From B33-G16 sp046498285 (GTDB lineage: Bacteria; Desulfobacterota; DSM-4660; Desulfatiglandales; B25-G16): 17,843 nt of DNA. The notes below the pieces were generated by a model. It was given only the letters and a program-made list of their open reading frames with translations, searched no databases and was not told the origin of the DNA. Positions 1-7,950 of the stretch are shown piece by piece (position 1 is the stretch's first letter; each line of letters starts with the position of its first letter). Position numbers and translations under genes: made by a program. The stretch spans positions 1-17,843 of the forward strand of contig JAWOBA010000038.1 in the NCBI GenBank assembly GCA_046498285.1. Direction: 5' to 3'.

Positions 1-218
1 GCTTGATTAATGTGGTAAAAATTTCAGAATTATTTGGATATAACAAAATCAAAACACCTGCATTTTGACTTGAAGTATTGACCATTTTCTTTATTCTTCG
101 GGGAGGAGCCATTTTATGTTGAGCCTTTTTTCCAGGCAGGTTTTTTTGTAATTCCCTTTTCAGCATTTGAATATACTTATGAAAATGGTTGCTTTTTGAA
201 ATGCAATGATCAGTTTTT
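1..218. other. Window edge, no gene seen
   Basis: This stretch lies downstream of the minus-strand chimeric gene. It contains a strong Shine-Dalgarno-like GGGAGGAG (about 101-108) followed by ATG at 117, but that frame stops after 11 codons. No rho-independent terminator with a convincing stem and T tract is visible for the gene ending at 219. It may be the edge of a decayed gene or plain intergenic DNA. Confidence 0.4.
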
Positions 219-1244
219 TTATTTTCTGTATTTTCTGATGAATTCTTCAACTTCCGGTACACCTCCTTGGTAAATTAAATATCCGTTATATGGTTCTTTT
301 TCTGTTATTTCATCGTTAATTGGTGTGAGCATGAGCTCTTTTACTTTTTCTCTGTCGTTTGTTTGTCCTAAAGCCCATCCTAATTTTATATAGGCCACTT
401 CAGGCAACATATTTTCTGCAGGAATAATTCCTATATCCAATAAATCTCTTCCGGTATCATAAACAAACATGTGTACATACCCCCAAAGAGTTTGAACTGT
501 CATGTAAACATGAACCCCTTTGTCGATAGCTCTTTCTAATGCCGGGTATAATGGTTTGTTTACGTGCCCTAGTCCTGTCCCTGCAATTACTATCCCTTTG
601 TATCCATTGTCAACTAGTGAATCGATAATGTCGGGCTGCATATTTGGGTAATAGTAAACGATGGAAACTTTTTCTTCAAAAAACGGTAAAATATTAACTT
701 TCTTATCATTTCTTCTTTGATTGTAGTTTTCTTTGATAGGTTTAAACTCCCCTCTTTTTACAGTAGCGAGAGGAATATCTCCTATTGTACGAAAAGTAGA
801 GCGATATGAAGAGTGCATTTTCCTTACACGGGTTCCTTTGTGTAAAAAACCGTATTCATCTGATGTTGGGCCAAACATGCAAACCATAACTTCTGCAATG
901 TCTGAGTGACCGGCGGTATATGCTGAATGAATAAGATTTAGTGCAGCATCGGATGATGGTCTGTCTGAAGAGCGCTGAGAACCAACAAGAACAATAGGAA
1001 CAGGCTCAATCCTGATGTCCTGGATATCTTCAGTGGAGAAGACCTGCCTGAACTCTTGACCCTCAGTCCCGCTCAATATATTTACTGCAATTTCTTCAAA
1101 AGTGCTTCCTTCTTCCTCGAATTCGGGGATCCTTTTAAATTCAGAAAAATCTTTAATCTCTAACGGAAGCCCATTAAACAAAAGTTTAAACTCTCTTTTT
1201 TTACCTCTATTACGGGTTGCCAGAACTAAAATTCTTTTTGACAT
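219..1244 (-). CDS. Chimeric protein: RdgB/HAM1 N-terminus fused to GatD-like asparaginase C-domain
   Basis: The frame encodes 341 residues. Residues 1-51 match the start of RdgB/HAM1 non-canonical purine NTP pyrophosphatases: a beta strand, the nucleotide-binding ATRNRGKKREF segment and EEEGSTFEE. Residues about 81-341 match archaeal-type GatD, the glutaminase subunit of Glu-tRNA(Gln) amidotransferase: PVPIVLVGSQRSSDRPSSDA (81-100), GTRVRKMHSS (137-146, with K142), and the C-terminal YDTGRDLL and PEVAYIKLGWALG segments. Residues 52-80 are unassigned. The RdgB part lacks its catalytic body. The GatD part lacks the TGGTI and HGTDT regions carrying the two catalytic threonines and the aspartate; only the lysine remains. 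Neither activity is expected. Bacteria normally use GatCAB, so GatD suggests transfer from an archaeon. ATG at 1244 follows GAGGG eight bases upstream, so translation is plausible. It could be a recombination product or an assembly join. Confidence 0.75.
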   Translation of the reverse strand: MSKRILVLATRNRGKKREFKLLFNGLPLEIKDFSEFKRIPEFEEEGSTFEEIAVNILSGTEGQEFRQVFSTEDIQDIRIEPVPIVLVGSQRSSDRPSSDAALNLIHSAYTAGHSDIAEVMVCMFGPTSDEYGFLHKGTRVRKMHSSYRSTFRTIGDIPLATVKRGEFKPIKENYNQRRNDKKVNILPFFEEKVSIVYYYPNMQPDIIDSLVDNGYKGIVIAGTGLGHVNKPLYPALERAIDKGVHVYMTVQTLWGYVHMFVYDTGRDLLDIGIIPAENMLPEVAYIKLGWALGQTNDREKVKELMLTPINDEITEKEPYNGYLIYQGGVPEVEEFIRKYRK

Positions 1245-1464
1245 ATAGCTTTCCCTCTACCTGGATACGTATGATGTTTAGAATTTACACCTTGAAAATT
1301 GCTGATTCTTACTACTTTTCCATTGGATTTATTGCATTTTTACATGTTCAAATTTCCATTTTCTATCCAAACAAAATATCTTACTTGATTGTTTATTAAA
1401 ATCCTTTTATACATAACAGTTTAAAAATTATTAGCATTCCTTTATCTTTTTTAAAAGGTTATTG

Positions 1465-2115
1465 ATGAGTGAAGAAAAAATATTTGTTATTGGGGACATT
1501 CACGGGTGTTTGGACATGCTCAAAAGGCTCATTGATAAAATAGAGTGGAATCCCGCGAATGATAGACTTATTTTTATTGGAGACTATATCGACAGAGGAG
1601 AAAATTCTAAAGGTGTTATTGATTTTATTTTAAGATTAAAAAAAGATTCCACCTTAATTCAATGTCTTCTCGGAAACCATGAGCAGATGTTTCTTGATTA
1701 TTTGTCAGGGGTTGATTCCCAAACTTTTTTACTAAATGGAGGTCTTTCTACCCTTAGAAGCTATGAGGCAATAAAGAAAAGTAAAGATGACCCTCTTATT
1801 CCATCTTCTCATCTTGATTTTTTTTCTTCACTTTTAACCATGATAGAGCTCGAACACTACTATATTGTCCATGCTGGTTTTCAGCCAAATATAGGAATTG
1901 AGGATCAAAACTTAAATGATATGCTTTGGATTAGAGAAGAATTTATCCACTCTGATTACGATTTCGGCAAAGTGGTTATATTTGGACATACCCCATTTAA
2001 CAGCCCTCTGGTCATGAAAAACAAGATAGGAATAGATACCGGAGCGGTTTTTGGAAATTATTTAACCTGCCTAGAACTTCCAGAAGTAAAATTTCATTCA
2101 GTCAGACACGGATAA
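1465..2115 (+). CDS. PPP-family serine/threonine phosphatase / metallophosphoesterase
   Basis: A 216-residue calcineurin-like phosphoesterase. All PPP signature blocks are present in order: GDIHG near residue 10, GDYIDRG near 41, GNHEQ near 70, HAG near 137 and GHTP near 174. These supply the two-metal (Mn/Fe) site and the catalytic histidine. The size and the GDYIDRG-GNHEQ pairing fit bacterial PrpA/PrpB-like protein phosphatases rather than the larger ApaH diadenosine tetraphosphatase, but the substrate cannot be read from sequence. The ATG at 1465 is preferred over the adjacent TTG at 1462 because AAAAGG ends six bases before it. The protein is soluble, with no signal peptide. It stands alone on the plus strand between minus-strand genes, so it is probably monocistronic. 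Confidence 0.9.
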   Translation: MSEEKIFVIGDIHGCLDMLKRLIDKIEWNPANDRLIFIGDYIDRGENSKGVIDFILRLKKDSTLIQCLLGNHEQMFLDYLSGVDSQTFLLNGGLSTLRSYEAIKKSKDDPLIPSSHLDFFSSLLTMIELEHYYIVHAGFQPNIGIEDQNLNDMLWIREEFIHSDYDFGKVVIFGHTPFNSPLVMKNKIGIDTGAVFGNYLTCLELPEVKFHSVRHG

Positions 2116-2384
2116 TATACAATTTTCTCATTTAGAAATGTAAAGTCCTGTTTTTTCTCTTAGGATGTAAACTAAACAATAGATCAGGTTTTTATTAGCA
2201 TTTTCAGGAAGGAAAACATTATAGCCTGGTTAAGTGACATTTTCTCTTTCAGCCTCAACTTGAAAATCTCGATTTAAAGAAACTAAGAATGAGTTATAGA
2301 GAGCTAATGGAATGATATAAAAGAAAGGACACCGGTCTTTGTGAGCTTTAGGGCAGTAATATTCTGCATACGATGTAATCATGA
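2116..2384. other. Intergenic stretch, nothing recognised
   Basis: Between the phosphatase stop and the end of the minus-strand hypothetical gene I see only AT-rich sequence. There is a weak imperfect inverted repeat around 2324-2340 (AAAGGAC/GGTCTTT). No gene, strong terminator or RNA family is recognisable. Confidence 0.4.
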
Positions 2385-2818
2385 CTATCTCATATTGAAC
2401 ACCCACCCATGCCAGCAGTCTGGTTTCGAGATCATCATCACCGTGATCTGAATTGTAATAGGCAGATAACGTTTTGTGAGTACCCGAAGTTGGCGACCAT
2501 TGGGAACCAACCGGGTACTTGCTGTTATATGAATTTCCGAGCCCAACTTATGTAATCCAATCTCTAATTGCTTTTTTAAAAACAAATGAACCCTATAACA
2601 CACCCAATGGCTGACCTTTTTCCCACCAACAAAGGAGAGAGGAAATCCATCTTTTTGAATGCTAATGGATCTATCTTCCCAGAAGATCCTGTAATCATCG
2701 GTATCAAGACTTTCACCTTTCAAAATTAGATTGCCTGCCACATATTCATGAAAGACCGCCTCAATTCCTAGTTCCACTGTGCCGATATCAAGATCAGAGG
2801 TGCAATCGTTATTGTCAT
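2385..2818 (-). pseudogene. Hypothetical protein, probably frameshifted near its start
   Basis: The main frame (2385-2777) encodes 130 residues from a GTG with no Shine-Dalgarno. I do not recognise the family; the region around residues 5-60 looks like alternating strands, with no membrane segment. Upstream, an excellent GGAGG (2827-2831) sits eight bases before an ATG at 2818, but that frame ends after 16 codons at 2768, overlapping the start of the main frame. A single indel between about 2777 and 2805 would join MTITIAP to DIGTVELGIEAVF, giving a natural-looking product of about 144 residues. I therefore read this as one gene with a frame error or a real frameshift mutation. The C-terminal 20 residues also look unlike the rest. 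Alternatively the short frame is a leader peptide coupled to the GTG start. Confidence 0.4.
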
Positions 2819-2929
2819 TAATATTTCCTCCTTATAGTTACGGTTGGTTAATTATTTCCCTTTTTGAGTTTAATTATTACTCCAGTTATGTGCATAAATG
2901 TTTTGTTTCATTGGGTTCTTAATCTGTTT

Positions 2930-5308
2930 TTAACCAAGACCCAATAATATTCCTCCTTGATACACGATAAAAGAAGCCACCCAGGCTAACACAGTTGTAT
3001 AAAGAACCATAAACCCAGTCCATTTCCAGGACCCTGCTTCCTTATGAAACACAACTGTTGCTACAAAGCAGGGAATATAGAGCAGGCAAAAGATCATGAA
3101 TGAGATAGCCTTAAGCGGTGTCCAGAAGGAATCATTTTGAATTGCGTCTCTTAAGGACTGCGCTCCTTCTGGGTCTGTTTCACCCATGCTATAGAGGGTT
3201 CCATAGGTCGTCACTACTACTTCTTTGGCTGCAAATCCAGCGAGAAGTGCAATGCTGCTTCTCCAGTCAAATCCAAGGGGCCTAAAGAATGGAGCTATCG
3301 CATGGCCTACTCTCCCTGCATAACTCTTTTCCATCTGTTCAGCTGCCATTGTATTTTCTATTGCAGCCAGCAGTTTGTATTTCGCGACGGTGAGAGCCCT
3401 ATATTGCGCGTAGAGGCGTGCTTGCTGAGAATAGATTTTTTGCAATCTTTCAAAGGATCTATTTTTCTCTTTTTCAAGGGCGGAATATGTCTGGCTTCCT
3501 TCTTCAAGTCCTCCTTCCTTAATGGCATCTGAAAACTGAGAATCTATCTCGGCGAATTTTGCAAATATCTCGTTTTTCTGGATCTTATTCGCTGTTGTGC
3601 CAAATCCTGTAGCGATGAGTGCTACTTGCTCATCATGGTTCTCTTCGATTTTGGCTGTCATTGCTTCATAGTCTTTGGAATATTGAGGCTCTTGAGGAAA
3701 GGTAAAGCCAATCCAAATAATAACCGCCACGACCACGATGATGGTTCCTGCTTTCTTGAGATAGATCCAGCCTCTTTCCCACATGTGGATGAGTATGCCT
3801 TTAAAAGTAGGCAAATGATAGGGAGGCAACTCCATGACAAAGGGAGCGACATCCCCGGGAAGCAGAAAAACCCTGAAAAACTTGGCCATGAGGACGGCGA
3901 AAGCAACTCCAATTAAATAGAACAGAAAGAATACAGTTGCCCCTGATTTGAAGAAGAAGGCACCTATAAAAAGAGCATAAATAGGAATCTTTGCACTGCA
4001 GATAATGAATCCGTTTACCAGCATGGTGATGAGCCTGTCTTTCCGATTTTCAAGTGTTCTTGAGGCCATTAGCGCGGGAACTGTACATCCCATACCAATT
4101 AAAAGTGGGAGAAATGATTTTCCATGCAGGCCAAAGGCATGCATAATTTTGTCCATTACAAAGGCTCCTCGGGCCATATATCCGCTATCTTCAAGGATTG
4201 CGATACCAAGAAACAAAAACAGCACCAAAGGAAAGAATCCTAGGACCCCTCCTACACCACCAATGATTCCATCAACAATAAAGGATTGGAATATACCCTC
4301 TGGAATTGCTGTTGCTGCTGTGTTACCTAAGCATTCAAAGAACATTTCAAACCATCCCACCATGAACCCTGAGCCTGAAAAGGTAAATTTTAAAAGCGCA
4401 TACATGATAAGCAAAAATATTGGTAATCCTAAAACCCTGTTAGTGATCACGGTATCAATCTTGTCTGAAATAGATATCCTTTCCACTGAAGGCTTTCGTA
4501 CTGTTGCTGCTGTGAGCCCGGTAATGAACCCATATCTTTGATCGGCGATGAGCGTCTCGGCATCCTCTCCAATGTGATATTGAATATAGTCCCTGCTTTT
4601 GTGGACTGTTGGTTGTATTTGATTCCATATAGAGGAATTTTCAGCCACCTTCATAACCTCGCTGTCACCTTCCAATAGTTTAAGTGCTAACCAATCGGGG
4701 CTATATTGGTTTACCAAGTTTGAATCCCTTGAAATAATGCGTTGTATCTTTTCAACCTCTGGATTTATTTCTTTTCCATATGCTATTGGATGCTCCTCAA
4801 ACTTGATATTATTTTCTGCTGTATTTACCACTGCTCCTAAGAGTTCTTTCATTCCTCTGCTCTTATGGCCAACTGTAGGAATCACCGCTGCTCCCAAGAG
4901 CTGAGACATATTTTTTGCGTCAATACGTATTCCATTCTTTTCAGCCATATCGGTCATATTAAGTGCAATTACCATTTTAGTGCCTAATTCTTTTAACTGT
5001 GTGGTGAGGTAGAGATTTCTCTCAAGATTCGATGCATCAACAATATCAACCACCATATCAGGTTTTTCTTTAATAACGAAATCCCTCGCAACCAGTTCCT
5101 CAGCGGAGTAGGCAGTCAAACTATAAGTTCCCGGGAGATCAATCACCTTGATCTCATATCCATCGTATTTACAGGTCCCCTCTTTCTTTTCAACCGTGAC
5201 ACCTGGCCAGTTCCCTACATGCTGTCTGGCACCAGTTAGGTTGTTAAAGATTGATGTCTTTCCAGAATTGGGGTTGCCTGCAAGGCCAATGATCAGCTTT
5301 TTAGCCAT
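2930..5308 (-). CDS. feoB: Ferrous iron transporter FeoB
   Basis: FeoB (792 residues) imports Fe(II) across the cytoplasmic membrane and couples an N-terminal GTPase to a polytopic channel. Seen in the sequence: G1 GNPNSGKT (11-18), G2 threonine about 38, G3 DLPG (57-60), G4 NMTD (117-120) and a G5-like loop near 145-150. A helical GDI-like region to about 285 follows. Membrane segments begin at about 293, with GMGCTVPA (405-412) and CLLYIPC (741-747), the gate-like cysteine motifs of the family. A soluble stretch of about 120 residues (539-661), rich in Glu/Lys/Ala and probably helical, interrupts the membrane domain. E. coli FeoB lacks most of it; I believe related anaerobes carry similar inserts. 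ATG at 5308 has a strong AAGGAGG seven bases away and lies 17 bases after the feoA stop, so the two genes are co-transcribed. Confidence 0.98.
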   Translation of the reverse strand: MAKKLIIGLAGNPNSGKTSIFNNLTGARQHVGNWPGVTVEKKEGTCKYDGYEIKVIDLPGTYSLTAYSAEELVARDFVIKEKPDMVVDIVDASNLERNLYLTTQLKELGTKMVIALNMTDMAEKNGIRIDAKNMSQLLGAAVIPTVGHKSRGMKELLGAVVNTAENNIKFEEHPIAYGKEINPEVEKIQRIISRDSNLVNQYSPDWLALKLLEGDSEVMKVAENSSIWNQIQPTVHKSRDYIQYHIGEDAETLIADQRYGFITGLTAATVRKPSVERISISDKIDTVITNRVLGLPIFLLIMYALLKFTFSGSGFMVGWFEMFFECLGNTAATAIPEGIFQSFIVDGIIGGVGGVLGFFPLVLFLFLGIAILEDSGYMARGAFVMDKIMHAFGLHGKSFLPLLIGMGCTVPALMASRTLENRKDRLITMLVNGFIICSAKIPIYALFIGAFFFKSGATVFFLFYLIGVAFAVLMAKFFRVFLLPGDVAPFVMELPPYHLPTFKGILIHMWERGWIYLKKAGTIIVVVAVIIWIGFTFPQEPQYSKDYEAMTAKIEENHDEQVALIATGFGTTANKIQKNEIFAKFAEIDSQFSDAIKEGGLEEGSQTYSALEKEKNRSFERLQKIYSQQARLYAQYRALTVAKYKLLAAIENTMAAEQMEKSYAGRVGHAIAPFFRPLGFDWRSSIALLAGFAAKEVVVTTYGTLYSMGETDPEGAQSLRDAIQNDSFWTPLKAISFMIFCLLYIPCFVATVVFHKEAGSWKWTGFMVLYTTVLAWVASFIVYQGGILLGLG

Positions 5309-5325
5309 TTTAGCCTCCTTTATCC

Positions 5326-5547
5326 TTATTCAACTAGAATAGTTTCAGCTTCGTATTTACGAAGTGAGAGATGATATCCCATAATTTTTATCTGTATAGG
5401 ATCCCCGAGAGGAGCTTTTTTCTCTACTACGAACTCGGTTCCATTTACCACTCCCATATCCATGAGTCTTCTGTGGATGGCATCCTTACCCGTAACTTTT
5501 ACAATTTTCCCTTTCCCTCCGGGTGTTAAATCGTTTAGTTGTGCCAT
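5326..5547 (-). CDS. feoA: FeoA-domain protein, copy 1 (adjacent to feoB)
   Basis: A 73-residue SH3-like FeoA protein, thought to bind the cytoplasmic part of FeoB and support Fe(II) uptake. The family pattern is clear: L-x-x-L-x-P-G near the start, RRLMDMGVVNGTEF (26-39), a basic strand pair and GYHLSLRKYEAETI at the end. The start at 5547 is chosen over the further upstream ATG at 5622. It has AAGGAGG seven bases before it and gives the family's usual length, whereas the 25 extra residues of the longer form do not resemble FeoA. The same 17-base initiation region precedes feoB. The long hairpin-rich leader upstream (5548-5719) may carry regulation. Confidence 0.93.
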   Translation of the reverse strand: MAQLNDLTPGGKGKIVKVTGKDAIHRRLMDMGVVNGTEFVVEKKAPLGDPIQIKIMGYHLSLRKYEAETILVE

Positions 5548-5633
5548 TTTAGCCTCCTTATTTATGTAAGTTTTCTTTAAAAATAGCACCCCAGAAAAGA
5601 AGTGCCAAAAATACATCTTCAATAAGAAATATA

Positions 5634-5675
5634 AAGACGCAACTCAGTTCTTTCTCAAAACCCAAGTTACGTCTT
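5634..5675 (-). promoter_or_regulatory. Long stem-loop in the feoA leader
   Basis: On the minus strand AAGACGTAACTTGGGTT pairs with AACTGAGTTGCGTCTT across a loop of about nine bases. The outer eleven pairs are complete if one U-G wobble is allowed, with a small internal loop beyond. The stem is followed by an AT-rich stretch with broken T runs. It ends about 87 bases before the feoA ATG. It could be a weak terminator for the upstream interrupted gene, an attenuator, or an RNA stability element; I do not recognise a known riboswitch. Confidence 0.5.
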
Positions 5676-5680
5676 CACTT

Positions 5681-5697
5681 CCCCTTCTTAAAAGGGG
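5681..5697. repeat. Short perfect inverted repeat upstream of feoA
   Basis: CCCCTT and AAGGGG form a perfect six-pair stem with a five-base loop, directly beside the longer stem-loop at 5634-5675. There is no T tract on the minus strand after it, so it is not a typical intrinsic terminator. The two hairpins together occupy most of the leader between the interrupted gene and feoA. Confidence 0.45.
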
Positions 5698-5890
5698 CCG
5701 CAAGCCATACATACCTTTATTAAAACTCTATCAATACTTTAATAAGCTTTTTTCTCAAAGCCTCTAATCTTTTCGATTTAAAGGCTTTTCTAGTCTCTTC
5801 TAGGATGTCGATTGTTTCTTTTATGGTTTCTTTCAATACTTGTTCCCGGTAAGAGGCAGGAAAAGTAGTGAGATCTAATCTCTCTGTGAG

Positions 5891-6086
5891 GCCTTTGCAT
5901 AACCCCTATTGATCTAAAGACGATGGGCTTTTTTTCAGTTCCCTCCGGGGCGTAGGCCCTCCCTTCCGGGACGGAGTCCCCTCCAGGACGGAGTCGAGCC
6001 GGAAGCCATCAGTCACTTCAAAAAAGTCCATCGTCTTTTTGAGGATGGTGAAAATTGCCAGGTTTTCAAAGGTCTCTCCTTACCTA
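5891..6086. mobile_element. MITE-like non-coding element with terminal and internal inverted repeats
   Basis: The segment separating the two gene pieces has short imperfect terminal inverted repeats: minus-strand CCTTTGAAAACC at the 6085 end against plus-strand CCTTTGCATAACC at the 5892 end. Inside are longer arms, AAAGACGATGGGCTTTTTT (5916-5934) and AAAAAAGTCCATCGTCTTT (6020-6038), 19 bases with one mismatch. The centre (5941-6000) is strikingly GC-rich against the surrounding AT-rich DNA. It has no transposase frame, so any movement would depend on an enzyme acting in trans. The exact ends and any target-site duplication cannot be fixed from one copy. Confidence 0.55.
5941..6000. repeat. 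Three tandem GC-rich 20-base repeats
   Basis: Three consecutive imperfect units of 20 bases: 5941-5960, 5961-5980 and 5981-6000. They share the pattern CTCC-GG-CG-AG-CC; the second and third share GGACGGAGTC. They form the core of the element interrupting the small gene and contrast sharply in base composition with their surroundings. Confidence 0.6.
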
Positions 6087-6212
6087 TTGTTTTATCAAGA
6101 AAAGTGTTCATAAGATCGCTATGCATATCTATTTTTTGGTGGAGTTCTTTCGTGCTTTTATCAATAATGCCTATGAGATCTCTTTTTGTACTAACTGACA
6201 CTAATAGGATTC

Positions 6213-6241
6213 TCTAATAATGTTAGATAATTCTAATAATG
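6213..6241. promoter_or_regulatory. Candidate DtxR-type operator upstream of the second feo segment
   Basis: A perfect palindrome TTAGATAATTCTAA (6223-6236) has TTAG/CTAA half-sites like those of DtxR/IdeR iron boxes. It is flanked by two direct copies of TCTAATAATG (6213-6222 and 6232-6241), spaced 19 bases apart. It lies between feoA copy 2 and the interrupted gene, where an internal promoter for feoA-feoB could sit. A minus-strand TAGAAT (-10-like) overlaps it, but no good -35 is visible. Confidence 0.4.
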
Positions 6242-6254
6242 AGAATAAAAAAAT

Positions 6255-6470
6255 TTACTTTACCATAATCTTTTGTGCCATACCAAAACCAAGGGCCAGC
6301 CTGGTGTCATTTACTGCAATCATAATGGGCCCGCCGCTATTACCCATAAGAGTCAATTTTACTCCTGGGATAAGGCCCATACTGTAAAGCTTTGATCTGA
6401 GCCCTCTTCCTCCTTGTATGTCTACCAGAGTAACTTGTTGGCCTGGATTAATAGTGGTAAGTGGAATCAT
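6255..6470 (-). CDS. FeoA-domain protein, copy 2 (coupled to the regulator)
   Basis: A 71-residue FeoA-domain protein. It shows the family's layout: PLTTINPGQQVTLVDI at the start, a glycine-rich turn, RSKLYSMGLIPGVKLTLM (25-42) and a closing strand ending at LGFGMAQKIMVK. Its ATG overlaps the stop of the DtxR-family gene in an ATGA arrangement, so translation is probably coupled. It is clearly different from the copy next to feoB, and two FeoA proteins beside one FeoB is a known variation. It probably modulates FeoB, but a role as an adaptor for the regulator it overlaps cannot be excluded. The product stays in the cytoplasm. Confidence 0.9.
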   Translation of the reverse strand: MIPLTTINPGQQVTLVDIQGGRGLRSKLYSMGLIPGVKLTLMGNSGGPIMIAVNDTRLALGFGMAQKIMVK

Positions 6471-7015
6471 TTTTCTCCCTCACTCTTTTCTTTTTCCATC
6501 TCTTTTATCTTGGAATCATATTCCTGCGCAAACTGTTTCATCCTTTCAAGACATTTATCCTTTGGTTGTCCGTGCACTCTATATTCATCAAAATAATCAA
6601 GCCAGCTTGTCCCGCTTCTGGGGCAATTCTCGATAAATTCCACAAAATCCACAAATGCATCAAGGGTGGTAGGGCTTACAGCATGTTCCATCTTGCAGGC
6701 ATCCTCATCTGCCTGATTATAGTCTATCTTTAATATAGTATTTAAAAAGCTCCTAAAGATTTGATGCCTGCGATCTATGTCTTGTCCAACATTACTTCCT
6801 TTTTCTGTGAGTTCAAGGTATTCATATTTTTCATAGTCAATAAGCCCTCTCTCACTAAGAGATTTGAGCATATTAGTGACAGTCGGCATTTTAACATTAA
6901 GCTTACTTGCAATATCTCTTACACGAACAGCCCCTTTTTCTTTGGCGAGATTATAGATTGCCTCCAAATAATCTTCCATAGTTGGGGTTATGGAATTTTT
7001 AGATATCGTATTCAT
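6467..7015 (-). CDS. DtxR/MntR-family metal-dependent transcriptional regulator
   Basis: A 182-residue regulator. The winged helix-turn-helix spans about residues 13-75, with TPTMEDYLEAIY at the front and a recognition helix near VKMPTVTNML. A metal-binding and dimerisation domain follows. Likely metal ligands by family position are D15, E18, H84, C107, E110 and H111. The aspartate at 15 is the MntR-type residue, whereas C-x-x-E-H (107-111) is the DtxR/IdeR type, so metal choice is mixed on paper. The location directly ahead of feo genes argues for iron. A CPRSG motif (131-135) and a charged C-terminal tail follow. ATG at 7015 has no clear Shine-Dalgarno. Inferred role: with Fe(II) bound, it represses this locus and itself through the inverted repeat at 7059-7085. 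Confidence 0.92.
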   Translation of the reverse strand: MNTISKNSITPTMEDYLEAIYNLAKEKGAVRVRDIASKLNVKMPTVTNMLKSLSERGLIDYEKYEYLELTEKGSNVGQDIDRRHQIFRSFLNTILKIDYNQADEDACKMEHAVSPTTLDAFVDFVEFIENCPRSGTSWLDYFDEYRVHGQPKDKCLERMKQFAQEYDSKIKEMEKEKSEGEK

Positions 7016-7058
7016 GGCAATACAAAAATTATGAATTGATTAGTGCCCCCTAAACATG

Positions 7059-7085
7059 TTTTATATATCTAATTTATATATAAAA
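7059..7085. promoter_or_regulatory. Inverted repeat overlapping the regulator promoter (candidate operator)
   Basis: TTTTATATAT (7059-7068) and ATATATAAAA (7076-7085) form a perfect ten-base inverted repeat around a seven-base spacer. On the minus strand the repeat covers the -10 region of the regulator's promoter and contains TTAGATA, the heptamer also present in the candidate feo operator at 6223-6236. The arms are pure A/T, so chance is a real alternative. Confidence 0.4.
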
Positions 7086-7098
7086 AATTAATTGTCAA
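7071..7098 (-). promoter_or_regulatory. Promoter of the DtxR-type regulator / feo unit
   Basis: A perfect -35 TTGACA (7098-7093, minus strand) is followed after 16 bases by TAAATT (7076-7071), four of six matches to the -10 consensus. It lies about 56 bases before the regulator ATG. The inverted repeat at 7059-7085 overlaps it, as expected for autoregulation. Confidence 0.5.
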
Positions 7099-7241
7099 GT
7101 TTTTTATTGCATTTTTGAATTTTTTATCCCAAGATCTAACATCTTGAACTTGCTGTAGAAAATAGACATTTACCAAAATTATTAAAGATAATTTCGAAAT
7201 GATATCTTCAATGTGGGTAACCATTTCATATAATCCTATTC

Positions 7242-7270
7242 TTGACTTTACATGTTTTAAAGGATATTTT
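7242..7270 (+). promoter_or_regulatory. Sigma-70-like promoter for the exbB-exbD-ftsB-TPR operon
   Basis: TTGACT (7242-7247), a 17-base spacer and TATTTT (7265-7270) give a good match to a sigma-70 promoter. Transcription would start near 7277, leaving a leader of about 55 bases before the exbB start. Confidence 0.55.
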
Positions 7271-7336
7271 ATGGCTGAACTTTATTCAATTAGATTAATC
7301 ACTAAAGAAGAGTATCCACAAGGAGGAAAATATTGA
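7271..7336 (+). CDS. Possible 21-residue leader peptide before exbB
   Basis: An ATG at 7271, preceded six bases upstream by AAAGGA, opens a 21-codon frame (MAELYSIRL...). It ends in TGA overlapping the TTG start of exbB. This could couple translation into exbB, but the best visible promoter would begin transcription just downstream of the ATG. I therefore rate it doubtful. Confidence 0.2.
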   Translation: MAELYSIRLITKEEYPQGGKY

Positions 7337-7950
7337 TCGAACTTGTTGTTAAAGGTGGCCCATTTATGTATCCCATATTATTTTGTTCTGTTCTTGCCCT
7401 TGCCATCTTTATGGAGAGATTATTAGTATTGAGAAGAAAACTAATTATACCAAAGCATTTTATTGATCAGGTAGAAAATCTCGTGCAGCGTAATAAGATT
7501 GAAGATGCAATATATATTTGCCAAAAAAATAGTTCTTCAATCGCTCGGACCTTTCTTGCTGGTCTCAAGAATGCAGGAAGAGGAATGTGGCTGGTTAAAG
7601 AGGCTATTGAAGAGAAAGGTAGAAGAGAAGGAGTTATATTAGAAAGAAACATAGGTGTCTTATTAACCATTGCCAATCTCTCTCCATTGCTCGGGTTACT
7701 CGGTACTGTTTCAGGTATGATAAAAACCTTTAATGCTATCTCTGCCCATGGTGTTAGTGGACCTGCACCTCTTGCAGGAGGGATAGCCGAGGCTTTAATC
7801 ACAACAGCTACAGGGTTGATAGTAGCTATACCCACACTGGTTGCCTATCGTTTTATTTTAGATAAAGCCCAGATGCTTATTTTTGAAATGGAGGAAAGCT
7901 CTATCAGGCTTGTGGATACTATGGAGGGTACCAATACTAATGCGGTTTAG
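7333..7950 (+). CDS. exbB: MotA/TolQ/ExbB proton channel family protein
   Basis: A 205-residue inner-membrane protein of the ExbB/TolQ family. Three hydrophobic segments lie at about 10-30, 107-130 and 150-175. A cytoplasmic helical domain sits between the first two, and the signature TTATGLIVAIP (157-167) is in the third. With ExbD it forms a proton-driven motor that energises TonB or Tol-Pal functions. The TTG start at 7333 has AGGAGG eight bases upstream. It is the first gene of an overlapping set with exbD and ftsB-like. No tonB, tolA or pal gene is in the window, so Ton versus Tol assignment stays open. Confidence 0.93.
   Translation: MIELVVKGGPFMYPILFCSVLALAIFMERLLVLRRKLIIPKHFIDQVENLVQRNKIEDAIYICQKNSSSIARTFLAGLKNAGRGMWLVKEAIEEKGRREGVILERNIGVLLTIANLSPLLGLLGTVSGMIKTFNAISAHGVSGPAPLAGGIAEALITTATGLIVAIPTLVAYRFILDKAQMLIFEMEESSIRLVDTMEGTNTNAV

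Larger units (their letters stand above)
5720..6201 (-). pseudogene. Small helical protein gene interrupted by an inserted element
   Basis: Two coding pieces of what looks like one gene flank a repeat-rich insert. The N-terminal piece starts at GTG 6201 (MSVSTKRDLIGIIDKS...) and keeps a natural sequence to about IGK near 6085. It then runs into element-derived residues and stops at 6013. The C-terminal piece is a minus-strand frame from about 5893 to the stop at 5720. It has no start codon, is preceded at once by TAG, and reads GLTERLDLTTF...FKSKRLEALRKKLIKVL. Joined, they would make a charged, mostly alpha-helical protein of roughly 90-95 residues. I do not recognise the function. It sits inside the feo transcription unit between two feoA genes. 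Whether the short N-terminal piece (62 codons including element sequence) is still translated is unknown. Confidence 0.6.
7016..7332. other. Divergent promoter region between the DtxR-type regulator and exbB
   Basis: This 317-base AT-rich region separates the divergent iron and exbB transcription units. It holds the regulator promoter with its overlapping inverted repeat, a good sigma-70-like promoter for exbB, and a 21-codon frame with its own Shine-Dalgarno at 7271-7336. The middle (about 7100-7230) shows nothing I can name. Confidence 0.6.
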